This document shows positions 34,993 to 45,485 of a DNA stretch of 64,000 nucleotides, one piece after another. Position 1 is the stretch's first letter. Every line of letters starts with the position of its first letter. The stretch spans positions 2,089,403 to 2,153,402 of the forward strand of contig NC_088297.1 of the NCBI RefSeq assembly GCF_032854445.1. The letters are read 5' to 3'. The position numbers were made by a program, and so were the translations under genes. A model generated the notes under the pieces. The model worked only from the letters and a program-made list of their open reading frames with translations, did not search any database and had not been told where the DNA came from. This DNA is from Liolophura sinensis. Taxonomy: Eukaryota > Mollusca > Polyplacophora > Chitonida > Chitonidae.

Positions 34993-35564
34993 AGATTTCC
35001 AACAGGCGTAGTTTTAGCTTCTGTTTATTTTTGACGGCCTTCTCTGAAAAACCTGAGCATAGGTGGGGATGCCTAGGCTCTTGACTGATGCACGATCGAG
35101 AATACTCCTTTTACATTTAAATTTAAATTCTTTTCAACTTGTTTTCGATCTTAAATTCGGAATTTGTGATGAATATTGGGAAAGTGAAAGAACTATTCCA
35201 TGAAATCATTAATTTGCCATCAAGCTGCACGATGTGTTAAATTGACAAATAGGATTCTGTTAGTAGGATGAAAATGTGCTGATCAAATTTATCTACGTAT
35301 GATTTGCTATTTAAATATGTTCTGGTGTGATTAAATTCCATTTAATGACATTCAGTATTGATTATTTACGTAGCTTGTACGTGCACATTGTTGTAAACAT
35401 TTCATTTCGGCGTACATTTGATATAGAGGAAACCATACAATTCGTGGACAGTACATAATATTGCTGTTTGTCCTCGGGTTTGTTGAATCTTATCCTTATA
35501 GAGCTAAAACATTAAATTGCCTCACCATCAAAGTACATATGTGTAAATTCACACTTTTTTGGCA

Positions 35565-35668
35565 TGTGTTATTGCCAGCTATTACACTGTCGTCGCTGCT
35601 CTGGTTTTACTCTTTATGCTGTACGTCTTCAATTATATTTATACTTACAGCTACATATATTTCAGTGA
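35565..35668 (+). repeat. Shared non-coding element 1, copy c
   Basis: Phrases: ttgccagctattacactgtc, gtcgctgctctggttttact, tatgctgtacgtcttcaatt, tatatttcag. The 5' part seen in copies b and d is missing. Confidence 0.6.
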
Positions 35669-36630
35669 TGTGAGTCTCTCAGTAGCTTACCAGAAACGGG
35701 AAAGTGGCTGAAAGTTGAACAAAGATAGTGCGAAACTCTCACGTTTAGAGATGTTGATTCGCATGAACACAGCGTCTGTCATATGTTCAGCGGATATTGA
35801 CACTGAAGCCGTATACGATAAGTATGACACCTAGATGTAGAGTCAACTTCCACCTTTTTCCAACTGTAAAATAAAAATATACCGAATTTACAGTGTGCAA
35901 GTGCAATGTTATTTTTTTTTTTTTCATTAGCTTGGCGCATGTACCCGCAGTCGTGGAGAATGACTACTGTAATATTTGTATTTGTAACATTCTCTATTAT
36001 TTGCCATGACGAAGATGTAGCAAGAGCTAAAAAAATGGTCTTTTGGGTTATTTTCAGTTCTGGTACTGTAATGCATTACATCGTCCTAATATCGCTCCCA
36101 GTGTATGGTTTTTAATTCCACACCGATCGTCAGTTATTTGTGCTGTGTTAAAGTGTTATCCAGGGTCCATTTCCCAACGTGTACATGTATAGGTGAGTTC
36201 TGAAGAGAGAAGCTAATGCAATGAAATACAAACGATCACGAAAACAGCTGGTGTTCAGAAACACTTTAAATTTATACAATATACTGCCAATGAATAAAGC
36301 GCGAATAATTTATTGTCTTTTAATGTGGGCGTAAATCTGCATTTAGCATGACAAGCGTATTATATTTTGATCCCAGTTGTCCGTTTTTACAGTAACGTTT
36401 CAACAGGTAAAAATAAAGTACCAGTCGCATTAGGCAAGTTACCAAAGAATGAAATAATACTGCAGCCTCTGCTGTCAAAACAAAATGAAAAGGTAAAGTA
36501 TTGGAAAAAACCCAGCATGCATAGACATGTATGCACGTGTATGTCTTTCGATTTTCTCAACTCCCTTCACTGTCAACTTCTCAGTTTCCAGGTGTATTAT
36601 TCGGAACCCAAAATAATGTTGAATATTTTC

Positions 36631-36695
36631 AATAAATGTGTGGTGCGGTAAGCTTACCCAGTACTCCCCCTTTTGGAAAAGTGGGGAGTACCGCA
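36631..36695 (+). other. AATAAA followed by a hairpin
   Basis: AATAAA at 36631-36636 is followed by a perfect 9-base stem (gtactcccc at 36661-36669, ggggagtac at 36683-36691). An overlapping alternative pairing uses tgcggta (36644-36650) and taccgca (36689-36695). It may be chance or a 3'-end structure; it lies about 1.6 kb past exon 6. Confidence 0.35.
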
Positions 36696-37500
36696 CTTCC
36701 TCTGAAAATTATCTGTAGTACTGCTTGACCCCTTGGATTACTGCCCAATAGCTGATCTTCCTAATTGCGTGAATGCCAACAAACTTATTACACAAAGTTT
36801 TTCATGGTCTGTTGAAGAAGCTATCAGTTAAATTGTGGAATGAGCTGTTAATTACGTTTGCTACAGGTATATGTGATGAACATTTGGATATAATCTTGAA
36901 AGACCGGAAAAATAGTTGACAGATTGTACATACTGTCGAGATACAACTATACAATGTAAGGACCAAAACATGTATCACGGTATGTTTTCTTGGTCTGTTG
37001 CCACACGCCGTAACGTTACAAATAAGGAAGATGCTCATGCACTGACCGAAAAAATAGAAATTGTAACGATTTCGTTGCAAATAAATTTCGGGAAAATGTC
37101 TACAATCTTACAGTATATTATAGTATGACGTTCTGGTGCAGTGCATTCTCTTTAAGGCCATGTCATAATGAGGTGGGGCTGGGTCCTCCATTACACACAG
37201 AATTGCTGATAGGCTCTTGAATGAATTGTACTAGTTGACAATTGGTCATTAGATACGATAAAAATAGAAGAAGAGCAATAGACCCATTTCAAAGCCCTTG
37301 GGCTCTAGTATAGAACATAGTGTGATTCAAATGTTGTTTATCGCTCACGGATGAATGTCGTTAACTTAACCTCCATCCATTGCACCATTGTTCGATCAAA
37401 ATATTAATTCTGAAGGTGTTTGGATGAGTTTCATCTTACATCGTTGCTTGTGGATGATTCTCTTTGCCAGACTGACCAGGGTTCGCTTTCTCTTTGCCAG

Positions 37501-38000
37501 CTGTTATGACAAGGGACGGAAGTCGGGACAACTCGCGTATTGCTGCTGTGCAACGCGATGAAATCCTCGGCTCGAAGCTCCCTGACCACCGTTCGCCAAA
37601 TTCTTACAGATGGCAGATGATCAGGCGCCAAAAGCTCGGAGATATCTCGTCCATCCCACGCCAGTCTGTCATCAGCATGGTGGGAGCAGTGGGGTGTTTT
37701 GAACGGTGGTTATGGACCGGTGATCACAGCCTGGGCAAGGATATGCGGAGCATGACGGACATCCCGCCAGAGCAACTGGATGTCTACCTGGCCGAGTTTT
37801 TCACCAAGGTCAAACGGCCGAACGGAGCCGAGTACAACTTTAACTCGTTCGTGACTTTCCGGACCTACCTGAGTAGATATCTCCGGCAATGTAACTACCC
37901 GGAGTCTATCTCCAGCTCCCCGAGGTTTGCGAAGAGTCAGCTGGCGTTCATGAAAAAGAAGGACTATTTGCAAAAACTGCAGACTGAGACGACGATGTAG
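37501..38000 (+). CDS. Gene M variable terminal exon 7, Crypton-type domain (subgroup C)
   Basis: 500 bases (3n+2), acceptor gctttctctttgccag, phase 1, stop TAG after TETTM. The linker (TRDGSRDNSRIAAVQRDEI) is unlike subgroups A and B. The domain reads IPRQSVISMVGAVGCFERWL, DIPPEQLDVYLAEFFTKV, KRPNGAEYNFNSFVTFRTYL, SRYLRQCNYPESISSSPRF, AKSQLAFMKKKDYL. A few residues are inserted after FERWLW (TGDHSLGKDMRS). A duplicate acceptor, tctctttgccag, sits 30 bases upstream (ending 37470). Using it would read GAC then TGA, an immediate stop. Codons here are more GC-rich than in exons 1-6. Confidence 0.82.
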
Positions 38001-39980
38001 TGTAGTTGAAAACGCTTCAGAATAATGCCTCGGTCTTGGAGATTAGTCTGTATCATCTAAAATAGGATGTGTTCAGTACCTATTTCCACGTTCATGTTCG
38101 GCTCCAACAAACACGGTATTATTTGATGTGATAATGATCAGGTGATATCACTTTGCAACATGCCAAGCACCTTTGTCATCTTACTATCACCGGTATAGAT
38201 ACCGTTTTATAGTACGTTACGCTTAGATTTACATGCCCTTGGTTGCTTTTTTGTGCTTGTTGCTGCCGTAGACGTGTACAAATCTCAAAATAGCATCCCT
38301 GATGGTGGTAATTTTCATCATAGTTGGTGGTTCATTTGTATTTAACGGACTGAGCAGGTTGCTTCCTAACGTTTCTGTCTTTGTCGTTCCGCAATGTTCA
38401 TACATCGAGGAGTATTCATCGAGGAGTATTGTACTGTTCAACAAGTTCAACGTCCACATAGCTATACATGCATAGATACTATTTCTTCTTGCATGGCGTC
38501 ATTGAATGGACACGAATGTTATATCATAGCGTTACTCACTAAAACCTAAACTTTACGAGATCTCTCTTCATTTAATATATTAATTAGTCAAATGACCTGT
38601 AGAGGAAAGGAAGTCGACAAGGTACGTGGGATTTACAAATAGATATCCAGTTGCTAGGTTAGTTTTGTTCGTCATTGTGAGTTTCTCAATTCTCAGTCAA
38701 ATCAATCAGTATTTCTGAATATCATGTCTCTTTACGACGTTCTGTTACGTTGTTTTGCTCATTTTTCTACTTGATATTTGCACAGGTAAAGGTGCATCCT
38801 GTTGAGTGTTTCTGTTTGTACAGACTGAACTTCCTAAAGTTCCGGTTTACTGATGGACAGTGCAGAAGCCCCGGTCTCGACACAATGTTGAATAGAACGG
38901 AAAATGGCCCTGAAACCAAATGTTCTTGTAGCACCGTAGGATTGCGCTGCTTCGCCAAGGTGGCGACGTTATCGGAAAATAATTTCGCAAGTCGCAAATT
39001 ATGTTCGCAATATGCGCAAAATGACGATTGGTAGCGCTAGTACAGCATTCAAGCTTACTACGGTGCATTGCTCGCCCAGTCGAAATTTTCCTTAGATATT
39101 TAGGGATATGAAATCTATCGACCTATCTATACTTATAGTCTTGATTGAATTTGCGTGACATTTTGTAGGCATACCAAAAAATACCAAAAGCGCATGTGCT
39201 ATTTAGCGCCGCATCAATTATGTCCGGAGTGTTTACACTTTGAATATGGAATAGGGGCATGCAGATAGTGGGTGAATCTCCTACAACTATGGTTATGATT
39301 GGATTTCCATAGAGATGTGTAAGGATTGCAGAAATCATGTGAGCATGTGCCATTTGAACTGCGCCACGTCAGTTATTTCTAGAGTGATTACTCTTTGAAC
39401 ATCAAATTGGAACTTGTTGATAGTGAATGGTTGTTCGAGTCTCTCAATACTGATGTAGTATGTCCAGTGCCTGGTCTCCACTCCACTGGTTTATAAATGC
39501 AAAACGTGCGTGTCGAACTCTGTTACCATTCCCCATCCTAATTTGATACATAGCACATGTGTATACTGAATGTATACAAATGTATACTGAATGTAGTATA
39601 ATACCAGTCCTTTAAATAAATGTTGCCCTGTGTTAAGCTGACAGCGTGTATTGCGTGCAGGACATAACGTCATTAATGAACGGAACTGTTGAGTGTGGCC
39701 CGGAAGACTAAGCGTCTTGCGACGGATCTTGTTTAAGTGAAGTGAGGATTGTGTGAAGTACTGGAGTGTAATCTGTCTAGCTAAAGAAAGGTCCTAGGAC
39801 AGACTTGACGTAGTTTAATTCAACTAAGTGACATTTCAGCATAGTTATGGCTGCTTTTAGATCTGATTGCATGTATATAAATGATGCACTTCACGCGTCA
39901 AGAGAATCTGATTCCTCTGCCCTTCCACGAAGGCCCTGAACACATAAAGGTTACTCCCGTCCTCCTGGCTGTTTCGTTCT
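38001..39980. other. Inter-exon intron, gene M, 5' part
   Basis: No gene seen. Open frames of 60-94 codons (for example 38750-39034) carry no recognisable domain. A (TATACTGAATG)-type short duplication lies near 39560-39595. Confidence 0.4.
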
Positions 39981-39989
39981 AGTATGGAG

Positions 39990-41830
39990 GCTATCTCCTT
40001 TCCCTTGACGACTTCTTACTCGTGCGTTTGTTTGTTCTGCCTGGTCTCCTCTACACATCAACGTTGCATTCGTCTTGACGAACTCTTCCACATATAGGCT
40101 GTCTCTGTCTTATTAATAGGCTTGTATACACATATAAGGGTAGCCGTAACCTTCGCCATCTTGGTGGTCTCTTCTACACCAAAATGTTATCTCCTTTCTC
40201 ATGACGATCTCAAAGAAGCGATCTCAAACTTAGATGCGACCTTCTTCGTGCATGGCGTCTTGACGTCTTGAAGATGCCCTTCACACAAGATATAACTCCA
40301 TCTTCTCAGTGCTAGAGATCATGCTCGTTGTCTAGGTCGTTCTCTCCACATATAAAAGCTACCTCCGTCATTTTATTACCCCTGCCACATATGAACGTAC
40401 AGATCACCTTCCGCATGGCCGTTCTCTCCACATATAGAAGCTACCTCCTTCTTTTTATTACCCCTGCCACATATGAACGTACAGATCACCTTCCTCATGG
40501 CGTTCTCTCCACATATAAAAGCTACCTCCTTCTTTTTATTACCCCTCCGCATGCGCACGTACATATCATCGTCCTCTTCGCCCTTCTCTCCACATATAAA
40601 AGCGACCTCCATCTTTTTATTACCCCTCTCACATATGCACGTACAGCTCACCTTCCTCTTGGCCGTTTTGTCCGTATATGAAAGCTACTTCCGTCTTTTT
40701 ATTACCCCTCCCACATGTGCACGTACAGATGACCTTCCTCTTGGCCGCTCTCTCCACATATAAAAGCTACCTCGATCTTTGTACGGCCTCTCCCACATGT
40801 ACACGTACAGTTCACCTTCCTCTTGGCCGTTCTCTGCACATATAAAAGCTACTGCCGTCTTTGTTTGACTCCTCCCACATATTCATGTGCAGATCATCTC
40901 CTTTCTCCTGACTCTTTTCTCCGCATATAAACGCTACCTCCCACAAGTATAGATCATCTCCATTCTCGTGGCAGTTCTGACCACATATAGAATCAACCTC
41001 CGTATTTTTTACGTTCTCTTCCACACATACAGACCTGCGCCGATAGCACAGTTGGTAGAGTGTCCCCTTCGGGAGCAGTAGATCCAGGGTCAATCCTGGG
41101 TCGAGTCATACCTAAGACCTTAAAAGAGGAATTTGTATCTTCCTCGCTTGGCGTTCAGCATGAAGTGGATAGTGCAACGGCTGGTATTATGGCTTGGGCG
41201 GGGCGAATTACTTGCCTTCGGCAAGGCGTCTCAGTGAAAAGAACTAGATAAAAGAGCGGTGGAAATCCGTCCTGCAACAAGGAGGTACATACCAATACAT
41301 GCACCTTAAGGGTTCATTTGTGGTCATATGAGTGAAAAATTGTTAAGTACGACGTTAAACCCCAAGCACTCACTCACTCACTCATTCACTCCACACATAC
41401 AGATTATCTCGTATCTCTTGACCGTTCATTTCACATATACAGGCTACTTCTCTGTTTTTATGACCCCTCCCACATGTTCTTGTAAGTTTACAGTTCATCT
41501 CATTTCTGTTGACAGTTCTCTCCGTCTTTAGGGAGACCTCTATCACACTTATTGATTATCTTCCTTCTGGTGGCACTACTCTTCACATATAAAGGCTATC
41601 TCCGTCTTTAGGGAGACCTCTATCACACTTATTGATTGTCTTCCTTCTGGTGGCACTACTCTTCACATATAAAGGCTACCTCCGTCTTTTTGACGACCCC
41701 TGTCATACGTAGAGGTTACCGTTTTTGGCAGTTCTCTCTTCATACAAAGGCCATCCCCGTCTTTTTGGCGCTCCTCCCCAACACGCAGATTTTGGCTTGT
41801 CTCTTGCCCGTTTCCTCCAGACATCCCTCC
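39990..41830. repeat. Tandem array, about 81-bp unit, interrupted by a SINE
   Basis: The best units are at about 40335-41019: ctctccacatataaaagcta, cctccttctttttattaccc and a tacagatcaccttcctc segment, repeating at about 81-83 bases, at least eight times. Diverged units lie on both sides (39990-40335, 41390-41830). The right side includes a 76-base duplication around 41520-41670 (gggagacctctatcacactt). Open frames here on both strands (40328-40763, 40376-40651) are repeat artefacts. Confidence 0.85.
41034..41389 (+). repeat. tRNA-derived SINE, family 2, full-length candidate
   Basis: The 5' head has a tRNA A-box-like stretch (gatagcacagttggtagagt) and B-box-like gggtcaatcc. The body has cctaagaccttaaaagagga and aagagcggtggaaatccgtc. 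The 3' end is acgttaaaccccaagcactc plus (TCAC)n. A 14-base direct repeat, tccacacatacaga, flanks it (41020-41033 and 41390-41403), as expected for a target-site duplication, although the host tandem array contains similar words. Confidence 0.75.
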
Positions 41831-42111
41831 CTTGTGTAAGTTCGGAGCTCTTGAGTACAGCGTACGATACCAGTTGCGCTGAAATACACGTACATCGTTC
41901 CTTAGATTATGATGTAAGACACCATAATGACAGTGGAGGTGACGACTGCTACTGGTGATGGGAGAGTAGAGGGTAGTGTTAAATACTTGGTTCATAAATA
42001 TATATCAGAGGACTTCCCATTTTGTGCAGGCCTTTTCACCAGTTGCCATATGTGAAAACATAATCAGATGAGAAGTGCGTGGACTAAAATGTTTCATGTG
42101 ACCTTGATTAG

Positions 42112-42290
42112 GTAAAATCCAACATTTCCGCTGTGGCGGAGGAGGGGAAGAATTTGTAAAATCCTACATTTCCGCTGTGGTGGAGGAGGGGAAGAATTTG
42201 TAAAATCCTACATTTCCGCTGTGGTGGAGGAGGGGAAGAATTTGTAAAATCCTACATTTCCGCTGTGGTGGAGGAGGGGAAGAATTTGTA
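42112..42290. repeat. 44-bp tandem repeat, 4 units
   Basis: Four near-perfect 44-base units: gtaaaatcctacatttccgc and tgtggtggaggaggggaaga plus attt. It ends about 240 bases before variable exon 8. Confidence 0.92.
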
Positions 42291-42527
42291 GTGTTAGAGT
42301 AACGCTTTCCAAAGTGTAACAGACATTCAACTGTATACAAAATGCGAAAAGATACTACTATATATTAACACGTTGAGGTGGTGTTCTCGCATGTCCATGA
42401 CGAGTTTCATGTTATAAATGTTCACAAGTCTTGTAGTATAAATTTCGTTGTTTTCATCATCATCATAAAAAAGAGTGGTGTTTTCTGGCCTGCTCAAGAA
42501 TTTCGTCTGTGTTGTTGTTGTTGGTAG

Positions 42528-43021
42528 GGACTATGGTGGAAGGATCTTCTCTTGGTGGCGACGGGTTTATCACTCCATCCAGTGAACTAATGCTTATATC
42601 TGCCGACTCCGATCGTCCTTTGGGGGTGCGAGGATCCACGGAGGCGAACGTCGCCCGGAGGATGCGGATAGCCCATCCGGAACGGCTTCCTAAGCGAACT
42701 GTGATCAACATGGTGGCTGGAGTAGGGGCCTTCGAGCGCTGGCTGTGGGAGACCTCGGTTACGGACCGGCGTAGCATCGTAGACATTCCCCCTCGTGAAC
42801 TGGACGCTTACCTCTCCGACTTCTTCTCCACCGTGAAAACTCCGTCAGGACAGAATTACAAACTGGAATCTTTCCAGGCGCTGAAAGTCAGTATTTTTCG
42901 GTACCTCAAAGAAGCGAACTATCCTGAATGCCCGAAGACCTCCTCCATATTCGTAGGGTGCTACAGCGCTTATAGGCACAGGAGGAACCTGCTTCGAGAG
43001 GAAACGCTCCCTCCTAAGTAG
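42528..43021 (+). CDS. Gene M variable terminal exon 8, Crypton-type domain (subgroup D)
   Basis: 494 bases (3n+2), phase 1, stop after LPPK. The acceptor is unusual, a GTT repeat ending ttgttggtag, with a weak pyrimidine tract. The domain: RIAHPERLPKRTVINMVAGV, GAFERWLWETSVTDRRSIVD, IPPRELDAYLSDFFSTV, KTPSGQNYKLESFQALKVSI, FRYLKEANYPECPKTSSIF, YRHRRNLLREE. The KLESFQALK and NYPECPK signatures group it with exons at 60.4 and 62.9 kb in gene R, not with its neighbours in M. It is GC-rich relative to exons 1-6. Either the array was shuffled between genes or this subgroup predates the M/R split. Confidence 0.8.
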
Positions 43022-44991
43022 GCGGTCATCACGATCAATTGCGTGTAGGCATATTTTAGGTTTGTATACGCTGGAAAGAACTTTGTGTGATGTATTTCAT
43101 TCACAAATTCAAGTGCATGAAGATGTTTGATCCAGCTATTTGTATTCCGATGTTCAAAGCCATTATTTTGTAACAGAGAAACGCCCCTAATAGTGCAGAA
43201 GGTACAGTCCAGTGAGGGGTGCTTGTATCCGGGCCCTTTACATGAGGGTGCGTTTCGCAATTCATTTGAAAAGAAGTTAAAAAACCATTGCTTTTTCTTA
43301 AAGAACTTTTTGCGTTCGTCACTATGTTGTAAAGTCATCTCAAGATCGTACTACAATGTGATTTGTTCTAGAAAAACTAGAATTAGTGATTACAGATCTG
43401 AATTTGACCTAATGTAAAGTCATATTTGCGAGATAATTTGCTCCAACTTCACATATTATTTTGTTCCCACTTACGCCGCTAAAGCCTCCCCTTCACTGCA
43501 GATACAACATTGACTGGAGATGTCGCATGCTCGACACCATCTCCCACAGATTCTGCCGCGCATTTAATCCATGATGGGAAGGAGGTCGTAGTGTAGTGAT
43601 TAAAGGCGCTTGCTTTCAAGCACTAGGGCTCACGAGGTGCAGGTTTCAACCTAGAGAATTTTTGTTGACCAACAATCATTGTTAGTGGCGCCTTCGTGAC
43701 GATAAAGCGTCGATGATGATGATGTGGATTAGATGAGGTTTCCATGCATCTGTTATTTATATAATTATTACGCGTTTACTATATGGCTGGGATTTAAGGC
43801 GATGAATTCCTTGTTTTGTTTGATGAATGCCACTGCTTTTATTTTTGTCGTCATCCCTTTTTCTTAATACTTGACTGATGCGTTGGGAACAATATGTTTA
43901 TGGGCATGAGCTCTGTTAGATCCCTTCCGGGAATTATTTCTAATGTCATCGCTGTTTGAAGATGTTTGAATTTGGGCTTCAATGAAATGAGACCTTGTTA
44001 GTGCAACTCCACCTGTCAAGTTCGTCCTGCTAAACAGGGGTGGATGGAAATTTTCACACACACAGCCCTCACCCCCCCCCCTCCCCACCACCCACCCCCC
44101 GACCCCCCCATCTTCCGAAAAACCACATCATTCGCACTTGGCTCTCAGCAATGCATACTTTCCCTTTCTTTGGCCCAGAAATACCAGAAGGACCCCTTGC
44201 TTTTCAATATAAATTAACACAAGTGGTCCTGTATGTGGTGGGCCTGCTATATCTGATATGGCGTGCATATCGGGTGTTATGCCCCTGATTGTATCCCCAG
44301 AAACTCCAAAACATGGACTTGTACACGTGACTGGTTTCGGAGGATGGGCCGGATTTTGGCAAGCGCCATCAATCTATAGCCTTTATGTCAGGATACCGCA
44401 CTTGTTACCAAAACAACCGAACTAAATTCAGTGAACACGTTAACCCATTTGTGGGGTACATCACAACTGAGCAGGTATTCAGCAGAGCGACTAACCTTTT
44501 GCCTACTTTTTCAATTCTTGGTGCATAGATGACTTGTTTATTGTTTCAGCTATGGTATATTTTGATCCAAATTTCTGGGCCAGGTTAATCTTCTTGTGTA
44601 TAGTAAACTAATAGCTTCGGTCGGTTGTTTCTTGGTAAGATGTACATGATAGAAGAACAGCTGATGTACTCAAGCTTGAGGCAAAATGTGGATTCTGTGA
44701 CAATTTTAGCTAATAGTCAAATGTTTTCTTGTGGAGCAGCTAAGAGTTTGTTTCATTTGTTGGATTGGAGTTGTACGCTTTTTTTCGATAATTTGCAGAT
44801 ATTGTGACTCACTGTCACCACAACGAACTGCCATTTATGCAGACGCTGTAGTAATAATAAATTGTGTTTAGTTATCCATGACACGTGAAACAGAAAAACC
44901 TTAACTATTAAACTGCTGTGTATTTGAATAATTATGATTGTATCAATCACTTTCAGCACTGAGAATGAAATATTTGTCACTCTATTTCCAG
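43022..44991. other. Inter-exon intron, gene M
   Basis: No gene seen. It holds a tRNA-like SINE head (43585-43735) and a C-rich low-complexity stretch (44066-44110). Other open frames (43127-43417, 44040-44288) look random. Confidence 0.4.
43585..43735 (+). repeat. tRNA-like SINE fragment, family 3
   Basis: Contains gtagtgtagtgattaaaggc and gcttgctttcaagcactagg, with a B-box-like ggtttcaacct, then a (GAT)n run. It looks like a tRNA-derived SINE head; no second copy is clear in the window. Confidence 0.45.
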
Positions 44992-45485
44992 ATGTACACG
45001 TACGGGAAAGTCAACACATGCAGATGTTGACGCCATCTGGTGGCAATCACACGACTTCAGTAGGTGACGTCCCCTGGCCGGAAAATGTATCGTTGGTGAA
45101 TATTGCCTCGATGACGCCTCGCGAGTTGAACCGTATTCGTCGTGGAAAGATTAAGGACATCGAAAGCATCCCCAAGCCCAGCGTGAGTAACATGGTGGTA
45201 TCTGTGAGCATCTTCGAGCGATGGCTGTGGGAGAGACAAACCTGTCATGACAGACGATTCATCAACGACATCCCACCGGCGATGCTGGCACCGTACATGG
45301 TTGATTTCTTCCGATCTATCACGACGCCGTCAGGCTCTAACTACAAGAGTGAGTCCTTCCTGAGCCTGCGCTGTAGCCTTTTTAAATTCCTCCGGGTCAC
45401 CGGATATCCTGTTAGCCCAAACACCTCTCCGGAGTTTACCGAAGCCAGAGCGGCCTTCGCCGAGAGAAGGCGCACACTTCTGTAA
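44992..45485 (+). CDS. Gene M variable terminal exon 9, Crypton-type domain (subgroup E)
   Basis: 494 bases (3n+2), acceptor tcactctatttccag, phase 1, stop TAA after RRRTLL. The linker is about 65 residues (MLTPSGGNHTTSVGDV). The domain: IPKPSVSNMVVSVSIFERWL, INDIPPAMLAPYMVDFF, TTPSGSNYKSESFLSLRCSL, FKFLRVTGYPVSPNTSPEF, ARAAFAERRRTLL. The usual ELDxYL is MLAPYM, so the helix is conserved in pattern but the acidic pair is lost. It is the last variable exon found before gene R, 6.1 kb upstream of R exon A. No close AATAAA; the first good one is at 46944-46949. Confidence 0.8.

Noticed and set aside
40328-40763. Plus-strand frames with repeating LLFITP segments
   Set aside because: Products of the 81-bp tandem array, with no start context or splice sites.
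41045-41110. Possible functional tRNA gene at the SINE head
   Set aside because: The same head occurs in other SINE copies, continuous with the SINE body; the acceptor stem does not pair well by eye.
43585-43660. Possible functional tRNA gene
   Set aside because: A/B-box-like words are present but no convincing cloverleaf; the context fits a tRNA-derived SINE.
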